Shown here piece after piece: positions 41,501 to 53,600 of a stretch of 64,000 nt of DNA (positions are counted from its first letter, which is position 1; each line of letters opens with the position of its first letter). A program made the translations under genes and the position numbers. The DNA is from Ciona savignyi (Eukaryota; Chordata; Ascidiacea; Phlebobranchia; Cionidae). The stretch lies in assembly GCA_000149265.1 (NCBI GenBank), contig CH003425.1:684312-748311 (forward strand), written 5' to 3'. The notes under the pieces are model-generated. The model made no database searches and was not told the origin of the DNA. It worked only from the letters and a program-made list of their open reading frames with translations.

Positions 41501-44082
41501 TGTTATGCCTGGTGCTTTGTTAAAGGGGTTGTAACTTGTAACTCTGCCCTTGCCACGTGGTTAAGGGTGTCATGTTCGGACGGATTCTACGTTTTGGTCG
41601 ATTTGGTCCGATAGATTTGTCATTTCTATCGTGGCGGGTGAGGAAATTTCGTTGAAAGATTTATATGTGCGTTATCGTCGTATACCTCGCGTCCGTGAGC
41701 TAGTTGTCACTACAAGTTATAAGTTATTGCAGTGTGGTGTATATGTTTCGGCCATATCTGCTTAATAACTTCTCGCCAGGGATCATAACCCAGTAAGGGT
41801 AGGTTTCGATTCTACAATCTTTCGATTAAAAGGCGACGCACTAACACAACTATTTCACCGGACAATCGCGTGTTAAACCTTCAAAGACCAACGTTTGAAC
41901 GAATGTGATCTCGCCGGGAAAACAGTGACATCATTAAACGAAATGATGTCACATAAAGCGTGTTTCGCAACAATTTAAACACAGACTTCATGGTTAAGTA
42001 TGCATGGACGACAGCATGGCGCCCGACCTGCTATTATGATGTCATTATCGTTTCGTGTTTGCAATTGTGGCAGAATGTCGCCTTTGATATTCTGGACTTC
42101 GTCTTATCCACTCTTGCATACCTCAATCACTACACCACGTCTACAAAGCGACCGTTTACAATAAATTCATTTCTAATTTTCCAGAAAATATGATTATGTG
42201 GTTCAGTACATTTGAAATAAATGTTTACAATTTCAAACAAATCCTAGATTTTCCGAAGATTTCAACACAAAGACCCGAGATTTCGACGAAATAATGCACT
42301 TCTTTATTCTCTAAAATCATTATCCTCAGCCAGGTAGCCTGTTTTGTCAACCCCAACTTTTAAAGATGAATCCAAACCTGAATAAAACGCAGCGCTATAT
42401 TTTCGGCCCGATATACAAGAAAGTTGACGCATAACCAAAACCCAAGTTTCGAGACTTCGTTCAATCTTCTTGAAATTGCCATGAGTCAATAAACCATAGA
42501 AACCACAATTTAGTTTCATACGACGCCATGTTTTGCCTTAAACAAGATTCGTTCGCTCGCCCTCTCTAAATCCAAGCTTTGGGGAATTCGAGTCGACTTC
42601 CTAAATTGAACGCGCGATAGACAGCGTAACAAAATGCACTGTGACGTCACGATGGGCTTTATTTGCAACAACGGTTCAATGCTTAACTATACACACGGAT
42701 GTAATACGACTGTTTTGGCCCAAACAAGGCCAAGTCAGCCCGGATAAGCGCTCCTTTAGTTTAAGTGGTAATATGCCAGGGCAATTTTCCAATCGCCAAT
42801 GTGCTGCAATCGCTAATCAATCAATATTTATTCGTATTTCATTAAAACCGTTTTAAACGCTATTAAACATAAGAAAACACTTAAAAGTCAACCTTTCCGG
42901 CATATTTAAAATTGCTAAGTTGGCGCGACTGTTTCAATACGAAGATGTTTAATTACGCGTCTGCCAACAGCTAATATTGGAGGCGTCAGATATTATTATG
43001 TTCGGCGCGGTTGGTTAGCAAATAACAGGTTACGAGGTTAGTAAATAATATAGCATCGACCGTTTCGGATATAAGAACTACATTTTTAGAATCAGTTACA
43101 TTTTAATGGCAAAGATTCGGTGTGTTCTGTTGACATTTAGGTGATGGGTTAATTAATTAATTAAGAATTTCAGACAATTTCGACGTATTTGCCGCACGAG
43201 TTTCGTGTGTTATTTACGAGCGCGCATTCATCAAATACTGTAATTACGTTCCGCGGATCACCTCCAATATTAAACCACTTATTTTCATGGACACAATCTA
43301 CCTCCTCACCAAATTCCATCGAAATCCGTTCATAACTTCCAAAATTATCAAACAATATGTCTAATATTTCTTCTCGGATCACCTCCAATATTGAACCACT
43401 TATTCCCATGGACACAATCTATCTCCTCACCAAATTTCATCGAAATCCGTTTATAACTTCCCGAGTTATTAAACAATATGTCTAATATTTTTTCTCGGAT
43501 CACCTCCAATATTGAACCACTTATTTTCATGGACACAATCTACCTCCTCATCAAATTCCACCAAAATCCGTTGATAACATTCTGACTTATCAAACAATAT
43601 GCTTAATATTTCTTCTCGGATCACCACCAATATTAAACCACTTATTTTCATGGATACAATCTACTTCCTCACCAAATTCCATTAAAAACCGTTCATAACT
43701 TCCCAAGTTATCAAACAATGTGTCTAATATTTCTTCTCGGATCACCTCCAATATTGAACCATTTATTTTCATGGACGTAATCTACCCCGTCAAAAATTTT
43801 ATTTAAATAGTCAAATAAAAGAAAACGAAACAAATAACATGTTGTTTTCAAAAACGAAGGCGTGATAAGCATTTCTCCATAGAATGTGTAACCGACAGAG
43901 ACATAATATTAAGTTAGCTATCATACGAACAATTTACCTGTTTTTCCAACTCCGCCAGCACCTAGCACAACAATCCGAATCGTACGCGGAAATGCGTTGC
44001 CGGAAAGACTTCTACGGATTCCATTTGGTCTTGGAAGGTTGGCAAGCGCTGAGCTTACAGAGATTGCCCGGTTACGCTGCAT
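35600..44082 (-). CDS. RERG/RASL-family Ras-like GTPase with long C-terminal tail
   Basis: Four exons on the minus strand: 44082-43938, 37401-37345, 37290-37214 and 36616-35600, phases consistent, 431 residues from Met at 44082 (MQRNRAIS). An in-frame Met at 44106 (MWDSTVLN) or 44268 could also start it. G1 is LGAGGVGKT, then AMAVRFVTKRFIGDYDPNLE and TIYRH around switch I; G3 is DTAGQQ, so the catalytic Gln is kept; G4 is NKTD; G5 is EISVKES. FVTKRFIGDYDPNLE and WGEAFIFVYDVTDKYSF are typical of the RERG/RASL11/RASL12 branch. After the ~175-residue G domain comes a tail of roughly 220 residues rich in Ser, Arg and Asp, ending EVGGY with no CAAX box, so prenylation is not expected. Such proteins regulate growth signalling; the target here is unknown. 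Introns 1 and 3 hold the same 121-bp minisatellite. Subfamily placement is tentative. Confidence 0.88.
36646..37199 (-). repeat. 121-bp tandem array A in GTPase intron 3
   Basis: About 4.5 units with an exact 121-bp step (cccatggacacaatctacct occurs at 36773, 36894, 37015 and 37136). Units are nearly identical. The array fills almost the whole 597-bp intron between exons 3 and 4. Confidence 0.95.
38690..38960. repeat. Degenerate short tandem repeat
   Basis: Repeated motifs of the form ggcgcttatacgcagg and ggcgctgatatacag recur at roughly 30-35 bp. Units are too diverged for a firm consensus. They resemble the 31-bp array 700 bp downstream. Confidence 0.5.
39668..39815. repeat. 31-bp minisatellite, five units
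   Basis: Units start at 39668, 39699, 39730, 39761 and 39792, an exact 31-bp step. The unit reads gcatatacacaggggagcat followed by ttaccagcggc. Confidence 0.88.
41688..41875 (-). repeat. Family A SINE, old
   Basis: tacctcgcgtccgtgagcta, aagttattgcagtgtggtgt, then a good reversed head (aatctttcgattaaaaggcg). The middle is replaced or heavily diverged. Confidence 0.5.
43250..43790 (-). repeat. 121-bp tandem array B in GTPase intron 1
   Basis: About 4.5 units of the same 121-bp repeat as array A, same orientation, with more divergence between units (ttttcatgg in place of ttcccatgg in several). It starts ~150 bp inside the intron from the exon 1 donor. Confidence 0.93.
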
Positions 44083-45287
44083 ATTCAACACAGTACTATC
44101 CCACATATACAACCAACGAAATGACGTATTTAAACCGGCATCAATAGCAGATTTAGCTTTATTCTTGAGACATTCTAAAACGGAAAAACTGTTTGTTAAA
44201 AGAAAGTCAAAATTACTGAATACCTGGGCCGACGTGCAAAGACCAATGTGGCACAAATGTCGATGCATCTTATCTAAGTTACTCTGACGTTTCTGCCGCC
44301 TTGGGGCTAAACTGCCTGTCAGGTTTAAATATCTTTATTGACGGAGCAATAACTTGGTAATACGGACACGCGGTTGAAGAATCGGGTAATGTCAGCAAAT
44401 CAATATCACCACACAAGCCTACACACCTGTACACACCTCGCAATGACTGAAAACAACCGACGCCTTTTTCGCTGTCTACTGCCTTTTTTAGGTGATTCGC
44501 GCAATTATCAGAGATATCACAAAGATTTTAAGCGAGAATAGCCTCCTTTAATAAATTTTTAAATTAAAAAACTTATCGTATACAATAAAGTATAAAGTTC
44601 ACATAACCGGCCATTACAATCCATTACAGTCATCCAAGTCTAGCTGTAAGCACAGATCAAAAGTATTCTCACTGAAATTCAAGCATCTCGTATCAAAATG
44701 ACGCCGCACAAAACGTGTTATTACGCTAATGTGTGTACATATACCACATCGCGTGTGGTCAGGCTTATTCACTCGATTATTTCAATTCCAGAAGTCTTTT
44801 TCATGCAAAATCAACTTCATTTAAATCTATTGAAGCAGTCAGTAAACCTTTATTGTGACGTCATAATCCCAATTTGTGATGGACAGAAAGGCATATGAAA
44901 TGTTTAAGCAACGAGAGATTATTGGTTTGTTTGAATTTTGCTGTGGAAATAAAAAACACGTGGCGATTTAAATGTAAAACTAAATGTTCAAAACAATTTG
45001 ATTTTGGTAATACAGTGCAGAAAATGGTAAATACAGTGCAAAAAAACAAGAAAATAATCATGAAAATATTTTTAATATTAAATATGAAATCAATAAACAA
45101 CAAGATAAATAAATCCCAAAGATTTACCTTTATATATGGTAATTATTACAATTCGAAACCACCGAAATGTTTTACTTGGTTCTGTGCTCACTTGAGACAT
45201 CATGTGGATAACATAGGAGAGAATATTCGTCAGTTGTTGTGTGTGACCGAATAAAATGCTTGTGCGATTAATAAACGTTAAAAGGGT

Positions 45288-45640
45288 ACGGTCGTGTGGC
45301 CAAATGGTTAACGCGACAGATACACATACCGACGTTTATTCAAACAAAGGTCCTGGTGACGAGCCCATCATGGGTTCGAAATTTGGCTCGGTTAAAAAAA
45401 TTAACGTTAAAAAAGGTTACGGTCGTGTGGCCGAATGGTTAACCCGATTGATACTTATACTGAGGTCAACAAAACAAAACTGTTAAGTGTCATATACCTT
45501 ATTATGGGTTGAAACTTGTCTCGGAGAAAAAAATGGGGATTATTTGGCCGAATGTAACACGATCTATTCTTGTACCTATTTATATACAAAACGGTATTAG
45601 TGATAAGCCCGACACGAAAATAAATTAACCTGGTAAAAAA
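45288..45640 (+). repeat. Three tandem family B elements
   Basis: Units at about 45288-45400, 45418-45525 and 45535-45640. The first two have the clear head ggtcgtgtggccaaatggtt or ggtcgtgtggccgaatggtt and a B-box-like gggttcgaaattt or gggttgaaact. The third is degraded. Confidence 0.75.
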
Positions 45641-46302
45641 TAAAACCCATATAATTTTTTTCTTTATATTATATCTTAATGTACAGCAATCACTACCATT
45701 TAAAACTTAAATAGTTGTACCAGAATCACTTTAAAATTTAAAGCAAAGTTAAAAGTAATTAAAAAGCCTTTTAACAATGATCTTACTAGCGCCATGGTGA
45801 TAGTAGAAGTGCCTCTACGTCACAACACTACGTCAACCTATCGTGGAGGGTTTCTATTTTTGCACTCATTTGGAGGACCAACACGAATACTAGAAAAAGG
45901 TGACACATTGCTACAAGCGCATTAGCATAATCGTCCATTAGGCCCAGTCCATGTAATATCAGAAATTAATAATTACCTGCAAATAATATACAAACGCTGG
46001 TTCTATAGTTTAAATCTATTGCACCGTAGAAAACTGTTGAATGAAACTTTGCTTGTTTCTAATATATGATTAAGGGTTAACAATTTTTTTTTTTTATTAA
46101 CAATCCATGTAATATCAGATATTCCTGCAATCCATGTACAAAAGGTGATTAAGGGCTGTAAAACTTTCATTGCTTAGTCGGTTAAGTCGGGAGAACGTTG
46201 GATTGAAACCGTGCGATAGCTGGTCAGTCACTGAAAGGTACTCCGCGGACATTACCTGAACAAGGACGGCAACAATATATCGAGAACTGCGATACCCACC
46301 TT

Positions 46303-46558
46303 CCGGCCGGTTAGTCTAACCAAAAGGTTGCAGACTCAAAACTGGTCGCTAATTTGTCGGTTGTGTCCTTGCGCAAAGCAAGATTACGGACATTGCCCGA
46401 ACTCAGCGGATTAATGAGTTCTAAATTAAAGGAACGTATGACTCATACACAGCACACTGCAATAGCTCCGGTAAATCGACGGTGGGCGCGAGATGATCTG
46501 ACGATTGCCCGTTTGTTAACCCCCTTGGTTTTCCCATTCACGGGAATAAACGTGACGC
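46303..46558 (+). repeat. Family A SINE, head deletion
   Basis: ccggccggttagtctaac joins directly to caaaaggttgcagactcaaa, so about 25 bp between A and B boxes is gone. The body is good; the ATCCT tail is lost. Confidence 0.78.
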
Positions 46559-46982
46559 CAATAATAAATGCACATGACGATTATCGTACAACAAACGCAT
46601 TGATTTATAAAGAGGGGAACTTTGCGTATTTTAAATTTATAAAGGGAACTTTGGGTAAAAATTTACTGATGGATCGTAATAATAGAGTTCATGAAATTAA
46701 TGCACAAACGCACTGTTATGTCAAATATACATCGTAACATTTGTTATTGTGATGTAATAATCACAATAACTTGTAGCCCCACTCCTATCATTAGGTAGTG
46801 AATGAGGTTTAGCAGAATTTAGTAATAAGCTTTACCAGACCTTGTAAAACGATTTAGTCACAACTATACTATAAGTCACGTACTCTGTATATAACAACAT
46901 AGTCATTGCAAACGTGTGTTTACGTTAAGCAGAGAAGTTCTATAATTCCGTGAATATTAACGATCATTGCTTAAAGAAGTTG

Positions 46983-46990
46983 TGACGTCA
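46983..46990. promoter_or_regulatory. CRE-like site upstream of lectin copy 1
   Basis: TGACGTCA followed by AATAATTG lies 200 bp upstream of the start codon. The same text recurs before copies 2 and 3. TGACGTCA is the palindromic CREB/ATF site. Function is inferred. Confidence 0.45.
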
Positions 46991-47182
46991 AATAATTGTT
47001 TGTCATTTAACTGGATTTTCACAATCGATCTAACAGTTCGTTTATATTGCAGTGGGTGTTTAGATACGTTACAGTAGATTCATTTCTTAAATAAGAGGTT
47101 TTTGTCGAAAGGCTTAATTTTATCGATTTCTGCATTTGCCAACAAGTCAGGTAAGACTGTGATCAGTTTTAAACCACAAATC

Positions 47183-48705
47183 ATGAAATACTTTGCTCTA
47201 TTGACCATCTTCTGTGGTTTGTACATTGTTGCATCAGGTAACAAAATTAGTTGCTTTTGAATAGTGAATATTTTGTTAAACCAGTACATTACAGAGAGAC
47301 CAACGTCCCAAGGAGGAAGCTCAGAGCTGCAATCTGATTCAGAATTCCCAAAACGAAAGGCATTTGTTAAGTATACCATGTGCATGATTACTGTCCCAAC
47401 TTTTGTCACCGCAACAGCAAGGCCCCAAGATCCAAACCTTCCTCATAAATTCAACTTGACCGTGGAAGAAATTTTCAGCCACGGTTTTTTGTTTGAACTT
47501 GTGCGAACCGACGATCCCACAGGCTGGGACACGATGCTGATTGTGGATTGGGTGATTTACACCGGTGAGCAACTAAACCTAGAATAAAATGCGGTAGTTA
47601 TTACCACCTAAGTATAAATGCATATTGTACCCACACGTATATGACAGTCGTTTATCATAAACTGCCGTGAAGGTGGGTTTGGTTAAACAGGGATCCACCA
47701 AGTGTGTGTTAATACACGGATACCACACAAATATTTAAATGTTATGGCTACCAAGTATAACATGAACTAAAAACTAAAAGATTGACAATCTGTTGTCATT
47801 TCTAATATAATCCTTGGTTTAGGTTTACCCACAAGCTGCAAAGAAGCATTGCGGTTTGGACTGAGCGAAAGTGGAATACAACGCATATATAACCCGGGGA
47901 ATCAGAAAACTTTGAAAGTTTATTGCGATCAAACCACTGACGGCGGCGGTTGGCTGGTCGGTGAAGTTTTAATCATTAGATTGTTACTCACAACTAATAA
48001 ACGAACATTCCAGGTTTTTCAGCGTCGGAGGGATGGTTCTGAAAACTTCTTTCGAACTTGGGTTGAATATCGGGGGATGTTTGGAAACCTTAGCAACGAG
48101 TTCTGGTTGGGTTAGTTTTTTTTAATTGTGTAATATGAAGCACAATTAGTTAGTATAATTGATTCTCAATTAAGGAAACGAAAATCTTCTTTCTTTAACC
48201 GGATCTGGAAATTACGAATTAAGAATCGATTTGGGAGATTGTGCAAACGTGACAAAGTTTGCAAAATACAGGTAAGAACATTAAAAATTTACAGCCACTT
48301 TAATAATATAGTTTATATAAACAGCTCCTTTTCCATCGGCTCCGCTCATGATAATTATACTCTGAAAGTGACAGGTTACACTGGGAATGCAGGTATAAAT
48401 GTAAACAGATTAGACTTGGAAATACTTAATTACTTTTAAACGTCATTTCCGTAGGAGATTCGCTTTACTACCACAACGGGCGACCTTTTAGCACCAAGGA
48501 CGTGGACAACGATTCCAGTAATATTGGCTGCGCTGTCCACCACCATGGAGCTTGGTGGTATCATGGTTGTCTCAATTCCAACTTAAACGGGGAGTACTTG
48601 AAGTGCCAAACCAAAACTGACCGAGCTGCAAGCTGGGGTGGATTTCACGATACAAAATACTCGCTGAAGTTTATCGAGATGAAGTTCAGGCCAAGAGGAG
48701 ACTAG
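47183..48705 (+). CDS. Secreted H-type-lectin-like plus fibrinogen-domain protein, copy 1 (intact)
   Basis: Seven exons: 47183-47237, 47295-47564, 47823-47956, 48014-48110, 48175-48271, 48325-48392 and 48455-48705, 323 residues, no internal stops. The signal peptide is MKYFALLTIFCGLYIVA. Residues ~40-108 (PTFVTATARP ... FNLTV ... GFLFELVR ... TMLIVDWVIYTG) resemble the H-type lectin sandwich. From residue ~109 a full fibrinogen-related domain follows: [58 protein letters not shown], then DNDSSNIGCAVHHHGAWWYH and SLKFIEMKFRPRGD. The DxD-CA calcium segment and GAWW are kept, so glycan or acetyl-group binding is expected, as in ficolins. It should be an extracellular lectin, perhaps in immunity or self-recognition. 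Exon 5 uses an AAG acceptor and intron 3 is only 57 bp. The N-domain call is by motif only. Confidence 0.85.
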
Positions 48706-50663
48706 TAGTAATATAAACCCCCTTTGGTTATGATGTAAATAACCACAACTAAACACGGTATTCTACAATCATGAATTCCATTTGTTATTCAATGAAATGT
48801 TGTCGGTTTTCTCATAAACTTAAACTCTTCATGCTTTGCCTATCATACAATCACAATGTAAATATTTAATTCATGCTATAAGTGCATTATGCTTGTTGCC
48901 GGAATAGATAATGCGACAGACTGTACAACGGAACTCATTATCCGTAATATTTTCACGAACTATATAATATAATCATACTTGGAAAAATTATAGCAATTTC
49001 TCGTTTGTCATTGTTTGTTATCACTGGTTATATATAACTTCCTCTAACACCATTGTAAATCCGCTTTAACATAACCGCAGGTTTTAACGTTCCCAGAATT
49101 TTCTGTTATTCCTCACGATACAACCATGCTTTCTTTTTGTTTTTGAGCATGAAACTAATAAAATTTGGAATCGTTGCTGTCTGTGCCAGTATTAAGAGAA
49201 GAATGGACTTGCCGCCCCAGTCTAAGGTCATTTTTTATCATTTTTGGTGTTTATTACGCCGTGCCCGCATATACTGAATTAATCATCACATGCGTGTTTT
49301 GTCATGGTCGCAAATATTCAAGAATAAAATCAACCTTTCGTGACGGATTACTATTGTCTGAAAAAAATCGTAAATTCAAATAAAAATAATAAATGACTAT
49401 AGGGAATCTCACAATAAATAAGTCCGTACAGGAAGTCGTAAATTCAAATTAAGCCAGGCATAGGCACGGATATAAACCTAAAAACCCACAAGATTTATGT
49501 TTTGCATTTGATTTAACGTCTTATTTATAACAGCATTTTCATTTTAACCCAATTATTTATAACAAAATTTAGTTATACTTGTTAAATTAAATCTCGAATC
49601 CTATTCTACTATGTCTTGGAAATTAAGCTTCTAGTAGTTTATATTGTACATTCTATCCATATTGTAAACGCTCTTAATGTTCACCCAATGTCGTGCCAAC
49701 GCAATATGACAGGGAGTGTCTAACTCTACATCGCATATTTCCACCTATGCTGTTCGGATCATTTCAAGCTGAGTAGTTCGCTTTAAGCCTACTCATTTTC
49801 CTTAAGCTTACTCGTTTTACTTTGACTTGTACTCGTTTACTGGTGTATCATTTTTGTAAACTAAACTTTGATGAATTGTAGATATTCACGCAAATTTTCA
49901 TTTTAACACGTTCTTAGGCAACATTAAGGGTAATCTTTGTAAATACATTGGTGCAAGATTAAATAGCAAACAAACCTTATGCCAAATGATTATTTTCTTT
50001 TTAATTACTATCTCGACGCTACTTTGAGGAAGGTAATATATTAAAAGAAACTTCTGTCTAAGCTGAACCCCAACCGTAAACACAGCAAACGCGGTGGACT
50101 TATTTCGAGCTGTTTCTACTTACTAATTTAAAAACCTGATTGTTTTTATGTTAAACTCACCCTTTATAACTAGAAAGTTATTTCATTCCTGACTTAAAGT
50201 CAACCCCGTTTAATTCAATTTGAACCCATCTTATTGCTTATAAATTATATAATCGTTAAGTAAGGTCACCACTTATCAGTCTTTATATAAACTTGGTTGG
50301 TTCGAGCATCGCGTTTATTCAGAGGGTTATAGCTTTGAAACTGGTGGCTAACGCGACGGTTGGCACAAGGTTATAAGGCGGTTGTCTTTGAAATAACGCC
50401 CATTGCTTTTATTCATTCACAAGGCTAAACATGGATATCTTATTCTATCCTATGGTTTATGTATCATGTTCAATTAAATGCCTGTCTGAGTTTTGAACCG
50501 GACACGTTGTCTTTATTACGACCGTCATCATATTGTAATTTATATTGGTGATGTATTATAAACTATTAATCTGTTGATTTAGCATTATAAATTTGTAACT
50601 TATCCTGCTACACGTTTTTAGTTGAAACTTCTCAAGCAATAAGTGTTGTAACATTCAGAAAAA
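48706..50663. other. Downstream flank of lectin copy 1, duplicated
   Basis: 48706-50110 is recognisably the same sequence as 57612-58990 after copy 2 (for example acgcggtggactt at 50088 and 58974, and taacgttcccagaa at 49086 and 58000). The shared stretch shows that the duplication unit extended beyond the gene. No coding frame is supported. Confidence 0.6.
50395..50455 (+). repeat. Family A SINE tail fragment
   Basis: cattcacaaggctaaacatg and gatatcttattctatcctat match the last 50 bp of the SINE. Confidence 0.5.
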
Positions 50664-53600
50664 CTAGAGAGTGTCAACCACGTGTTTGGCCACCACTATT
50701 TGTAAAACACACGTCGTATGCCATATATTCATGCTACAGTGTTCCTAACCATAATTTGTATTTTATACACTGAGTATGTACTTTGTTTCTGCAAGCATAA
50801 ACGCATGGGTCCCATAGTTATCAGACCAAACTTCTTTTCCATGTGTAAATGAGAAAAGAATAAACGTCTTAAATTTACGAACATTTCACCACAAATTTTT
50901 AAAATTAAAGCTTGTTTTCAAGCGTGGTGGTAAAATAAAGCTAAATTTCCAAAATAGCCCGATTTCCTGGTTTCAGGGAATTCCCCTGGGTTTAGTAGAT
51001 AAGTTTCTGTTTTACATATGTGGGTCATATTATGTAACAATTCTTAAAGTATTATTTAGTTTTGTCGACTCCTTGTTGGATAAGTCATTGCGATATGGCC
51101 TGCCTGTTAGAATCATAATTCAAGAACATATTTTCTTTTTTAAGGGAATTACCCTAAGTAAATGTTTTCTTTGTTTTAATTAATTGACTCACAGAGTGTT
51201 TATTGGTCTAACATTTTACCAAATCTGATCAAAATTAGGGCAGCCGTTCAAGCGCTATGCCCCAAAAAGATAATTTATTAGAAAAAAACGTTTAGGTTTT
51301 TAACGTCTCAGGGGAATTCTCCTAGATTTATTACCCAACATTATAGTTTCTGCATATCTAAACCATGTTCCCTTACAAATTTCAAATTTTTATTGCGATT
51401 CCATTACTCTTTCTGGTAGATGTCATGGCGCCATGCCATTCATGTTTCTATCATGATTTGAGGAAAAAATCTTATTTTTAAAGTATTTCATTAGGTAATC
51501 TTTTATGTTTTTGTTTTAAGTGTTAAATCAGTGACTAATGCACTTACATTCTACCAAATCTGATTATAATTGGAGAATCTGTTCAAGCGCTATCCCGTAA
51601 AAAGCTATTTTTGTAGAAAAAATACCGTTTTGATTTTTAAGGTCTCAGGGGAATTTCCCTAAATTTATCACCCACAATTGTGATTTCTGCATATCTAGAC
51701 CATGTTGTCTAACAAATATAAAATTTATTTGCGATTCCATTACTCCTTTTGGTAAATGTCGGGGTGAAATGTCATGCTTGTCACAATCCTGATTTGAGAA
51801 CAAAATCCTATTTTTGGGGGGTATTTCCCAAGGGATGTTTTTTTATTTTCTTTAGGTGTTAAATAAATGACTAATTACTTACATTTCAACCAATCTGATT
51901 AAAATTGGAGCAGCCGTTCAAGCGCTATGCCCGAAAAAGCTCAAAAATTTGAAAAAATACCGTTTAGGTTTTTAACGTATCAAGGGAATTCCCCTGGATT
52001 TATTACCCAAAATTTTGGTTTGTGCATATCTAGATCATGTGGTCCAACAAATGACAAAGATTCACTGGGATTCCATCATCCTTTCTGTTAGATGTCGGAG
52101 CCACAATCCATGCCTGTCACAATCTTGATTTAGAAGCATATCTTTATTTTTAGGGTATTTCCCTAGGTAAATATTTTGTTTCTTCTAATTGGTAACGCAG
52201 TGGCTAACACACTACTATTTTACCAAATTTGATCAAAATTGGAGCAGCCGTTCATGCGCTATACCCAAAAAAGCTAAAAATTTTGAAAAAATACCGTTTT
52301 GGTTTTTCACCTGCCAGGGGAATTCCCCTAGGTATATTACCCAAAATGTTGGTGTCTGCATATCTAGACCATGTGGTCTAACAAATGTCTAAGTTTCATT
52401 GCGATTCCATTATCCCTTCTGGTAGATGTCGGAGCCACAAGCCATGCCTGTCAAGCGTTTGACAAAAAAAAAAGAAAAAAAAACGGACAAAAACAATATG
52501 TGTCCCATTTTTTCAAATGGGACCCATAATAATATGACATTTTCGAATGCAAGAAACGCCTCCAGTAAACAAGTGCAGAGCTTTGACGTCAAATCGACCG
52601 GTGACGGTGTGGTAACGTGCGTGGAAGCGACGACTTCTGGAACTTTTGATCAACATTGTGGTATCTGTTCCTCGTGACTGACTGCGTTGCTCCAGTTACA
52701 CGTTGCTCAGTGGTCAGAAAATAATTGCATAGTGATATAAAGAAATAACTAAGCTAGTTCAATCTAGTAAAAAAGTATTATTGCACCGCTGCAGTAGTTT
52801 TTATTAGTTCATTAATTATTTATGGTTTGGTGAATTTTGGCAACATTTTATTTCTATGACTTGTCCTTGGGAATTTCACGTTTTTGATTTGTATATTCCT
52901 TTTCGCGTTCGGCTGCGAGAAAGCACCAGTTTCTTTAGTAAATGGTAAATAAGTAGTGGAAATCAAAGAATTACCGTACGCGCAATTGTTAAGGCATTAT
53001 TTTGTAGTATAGTTCATCCATTTTTCCTTTTTATAATGTCTCGCACTCATTATGGGTCCCATTTGGAAAAATGGGACACATATTGTTTTTGTCCGTTTTT
53101 TTTTCGTTTTTTTTTTCTTTTTTTTTCTTCAAACGCTTGACAGGCGTGGCTTGTGGCAACGACATCTACCAGAAGGGTAATGGAATCGCAATAAAACTTT
53201 GTCGTTTGTTAGATCACATGGTCTAGATGTGCACAGACCAAAATTTTGCGGAATATACTCAGGAGAATTTCCCTGGAAGGTGAAAAACCAAAACGGTATC
53301 TTTTTTTAAAAAAATAGCTTTCTTGGGCATAGCGCTTGAACGGCTAATCCAGTTTTAATTAGATTTGGTAAACTGTAAGGGCATCAGCCACTGATATACC
53401 ATTTAGAAGAATTAAAAAAGTTACCCAGGGAAATACCCTAAAAATAAGATTTTGTTTTCAAATCATGATTGTGACAGGCATTTGTTGTGGAACCGACATC
53501 TACCAGAAGGAGTAATGGAATTGCAATAAAACTTTGTCATTTGTTAGATCACATGGTCTAGATGTGCACAGGCCAAAATTTTGCGGAATATACACAGGGA

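Larger units (their letters stand above)
37402..43937 (-). other. 6.5-kb intron 1 of the GTPase gene
   Basis: No nested gene is supported on either strand. It holds a degenerate ~32-bp repeat near 38.7-38.96 kb, an exact 31-bp array near 39.7 kb, one worn family A SINE, the second 121-bp array, and several TGACGTCA-type motifs (for example 41111-41118). Much of 40-43 kb appears unique and AT-rich. Confidence 0.6.
44269..46760. other. Intergenic region between GTPase and lectin genes
   Basis: Divergently transcribed neighbours share this space, so GTPase promoter elements should lie near 44.2-44.8 kb, but no core element stands out. It holds three tandem family B units and one family A SINE. 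Several 60-120 codon frames are present but look random. Confidence 0.5.

Noticed and set aside
43170-43772. Further minus-strand frames of the same text
   Set aside because: Same minisatellite in intron 1 of the GTPase gene.
45288-45640. Possible true tRNA genes
   Set aside because: A- and B-box similarity is present, but acceptor stems do not pair and copies end in A-rich tails; they fit a tRNA-derived SINE.
52426-52677. Frame in the foldback element centre
   Set aside because: Lysine-run start from an A-rich arm end, no transposase motifs, and only 83 codons.
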